The notes beneath the pieces are model-generated. The model saw only the letters and a list, made by a program, of their open reading frames with translations. It was not told where the DNA came from and searched no databases. A stretch of DNA of 39,146 nucleotides from Actinomadura darangshiensis (GTDB lineage Bacteria; Actinomycetota; Actinomycetes; Streptosporangiales; Streptosporangiaceae), in contig NZ_SMKY01000054.1 of the NCBI RefSeq assembly GCF_004349235.1, positions 1 through 39,146 of the forward strand. Direction: 5' to 3'. Position numbers and translations under genes: made by a program. Of this stretch, positions 38,295 to 39,146 are shown piece after piece. Each line of letters starts with the position of its first letter. Position 1 is the first letter of the stretch.

Positions 38295-39146
38295 ATGCAA
38301 GCGGTGGTTCTCGCCTGTGCCGCGCAGGCCGTTTACATCGTCGCGTATGTCCTTTTCAAGACGGCCGCCGCCCGGATGGCCCCGGTCACCGGCCGGCACC
38401 CGCTGCACGCCGCCGGACGGTTCCTGAGCAGCCCGCGCTGGCTCGCCGGCCTCCTGGTCCTGCTGGCCGGCTTCGCGCTCTCCGCCATCGCGCTGGTCAC
38501 CCTCCCGGTCGCCGCGACGCTGCCCGCCTACGGGTTCGGCCTCGTCCTGCTGCTGGCCGTCGGCCTGAGCGGCTTCGGCGAGCGGCCCACCACGCGCGAA
38601 TGGCTCGCCGTCCTCGTCACCGTCGCCGCGATGGTCACCGCGGCCCTCTCGGTGCTGCCGGTCCCGGACGCGCCGCACCGCGCGGACGGTGCCGCCCTGC
38701 CGCTGTGGAAGGCCGCCCTGGTGTTCGTCCCCTCGCTGGCCCTGCCCCTGTGGATGTTCTGCGTCCGCGACCGCCCGGTGGGCGGCAGGCACGCGCGCCC
38801 TCTCACCGGCATCGCCTACGGCCTCGGCGCGGGCGTCCTGCTCGGCGCCACCGAGGTCTTCGGGCAGGGCATGGCGATGATGCTCGCCGCCGGCCGCCGG
38901 ACGGACGTGCTGACCTCCCCGCACCCGTACCTGTTCCTCCTGGCGGGCGTCCTCGGCATCGGCCAGCTGTCGATCGGCCTGCAGCGCTGCCGCCTGACGG
39001 TCATCGTCACCGTCGTCACGGTCACCGCGAAAACCCACCTCCTCCTCTCGGCCACCCTCCTGTACGCGGAGCCATGGCCGAACGAAACCGCACCGCTGAC
39101 CCTGCGCACCGCAGGCGTGGCCCTGGCCGCCCTGGCCCTCCTGACC
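38295..39146 (+). CDS. Partial multi-pass membrane protein (EamA/DMT-like)
   Basis: 284 codons visible, C-terminus beyond the window. GGAGG lies 6 nt before the ATG at 38295. It starts MQAVVLACAAQAVYIVAYVLF, then shows repeated hydrophobic segments of about 20 residues separated by short charged loops, such as WLAGLLVLLAGFALSAIALV, GFGLVLLLAVGLSG, WLAVLVTVAAMVTAALSVLP, AALVFVPSLALPLWMFC, GIAYGLGAGVLLGAT and LFLLAGVLGIGQLSIGL. Seven or eight helices are visible so far. The early pattern of paired helices and the Pro-containing ALVTLPVAATLP fit drug/metabolite transporter (EamA/DMT)-type proteins, but no diagnostic motif is clear. Substrate unknown. Confidence 0.75.
   Translation, partial: MQAVVLACAAQAVYIVAYVLFKTAAARMAPVTGRHPLHAAGRFLSSPRWLAGLLVLLAGFALSAIALVTLPVAATLPAYGFGLVLLLAVGLSGFGERPTTREWLAVLVTVAAMVTAALSVLPVPDAPHRADGAALPLWKAALVFVPSLALPLWMFCVRDRPVGGRHARPLTGIAYGLGAGVLLGATEVFGQGMAMMLAAGRRTDVLTSPHPYLFLLAGVLGIGQLSIGLQRCRLTVIVTVVTVTAKTHLLLSATLLYAEPWPNETAPLTLRTAGVALAALALLT

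Overview
High-GC actinobacterial chromosome, probably Streptosporangiales (Actinomadura/Thermomonospora-like). This is inferred from very strong G/C third-position bias, GGAGG ribosome sites, GTG and TTG starts, lipobox lipoproteins, an LpqY-SugABC-type transporter and an ECF sigma factor paired with a CU044_5270-like partner. No rRNA, tRNA, CRISPR array or intact mobile element was seen. Both ends cut through membrane-protein genes.

Left part (1-7.9 kb): a partial basic, Trp-rich membrane protein (-), a lipoprotein with duplicated Yx(FWY)xxD repeats followed by two tandem hairpins, then a tight five-gene operon. The operon encodes a substrate-binding lipoprotein, two permeases, a MalK/UgpC-type ATPase and a DUF4032 protein with kinase-fold motifs. 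The order matches mycobacterial trehalose importers.

7.9-13.7 kb: a divergent pair in which a membrane-anchored HTH protein carries an NlpC/P60-like domain lacking the catalytic Cys and His, facing a secreted paralogue that keeps both. A 31-bp interrupted palindrome lies between them. Then come a 64-aa protein with a possible coupled leader peptide, a WD40-type protein, a GNAT acetyltransferase, a SnoaL-like protein and an epoxide hydrolase.

13.7-21.6 kb: one 2044-aa protein built almost wholly of TPR-like repeats (-), a TfoX-N protein, and an ECF sigma factor overlapping its membrane-anchored partner gene.

21.9-30.4 kb: a TetR/FAD-monooxygenase pair with twin operators, a secreted M1 metallopeptidase, an MDR oxidoreductase/MarR pair around a 37-bp palindrome, and the homogentisate operon hmgA - unknown gene - fahA, coupled by two 4-nt ATGA overlaps. 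A MarR gene with a related operator half-site lies upstream.

31.0-39.1 kb: the 3' remnant of a large serine recombinase and a second short gene remnant (scar of an old element), a TetR/DHA2 efflux pair, an acyl-CoA synthetase, an alpha/beta hydrolase/TetR pair with duplicated operators, a HATPase (RsbW-like) protein, and a partial membrane protein at the right edge. A recurring pattern is a regulator divergent from a target gene with a well-formed palindrome between them.
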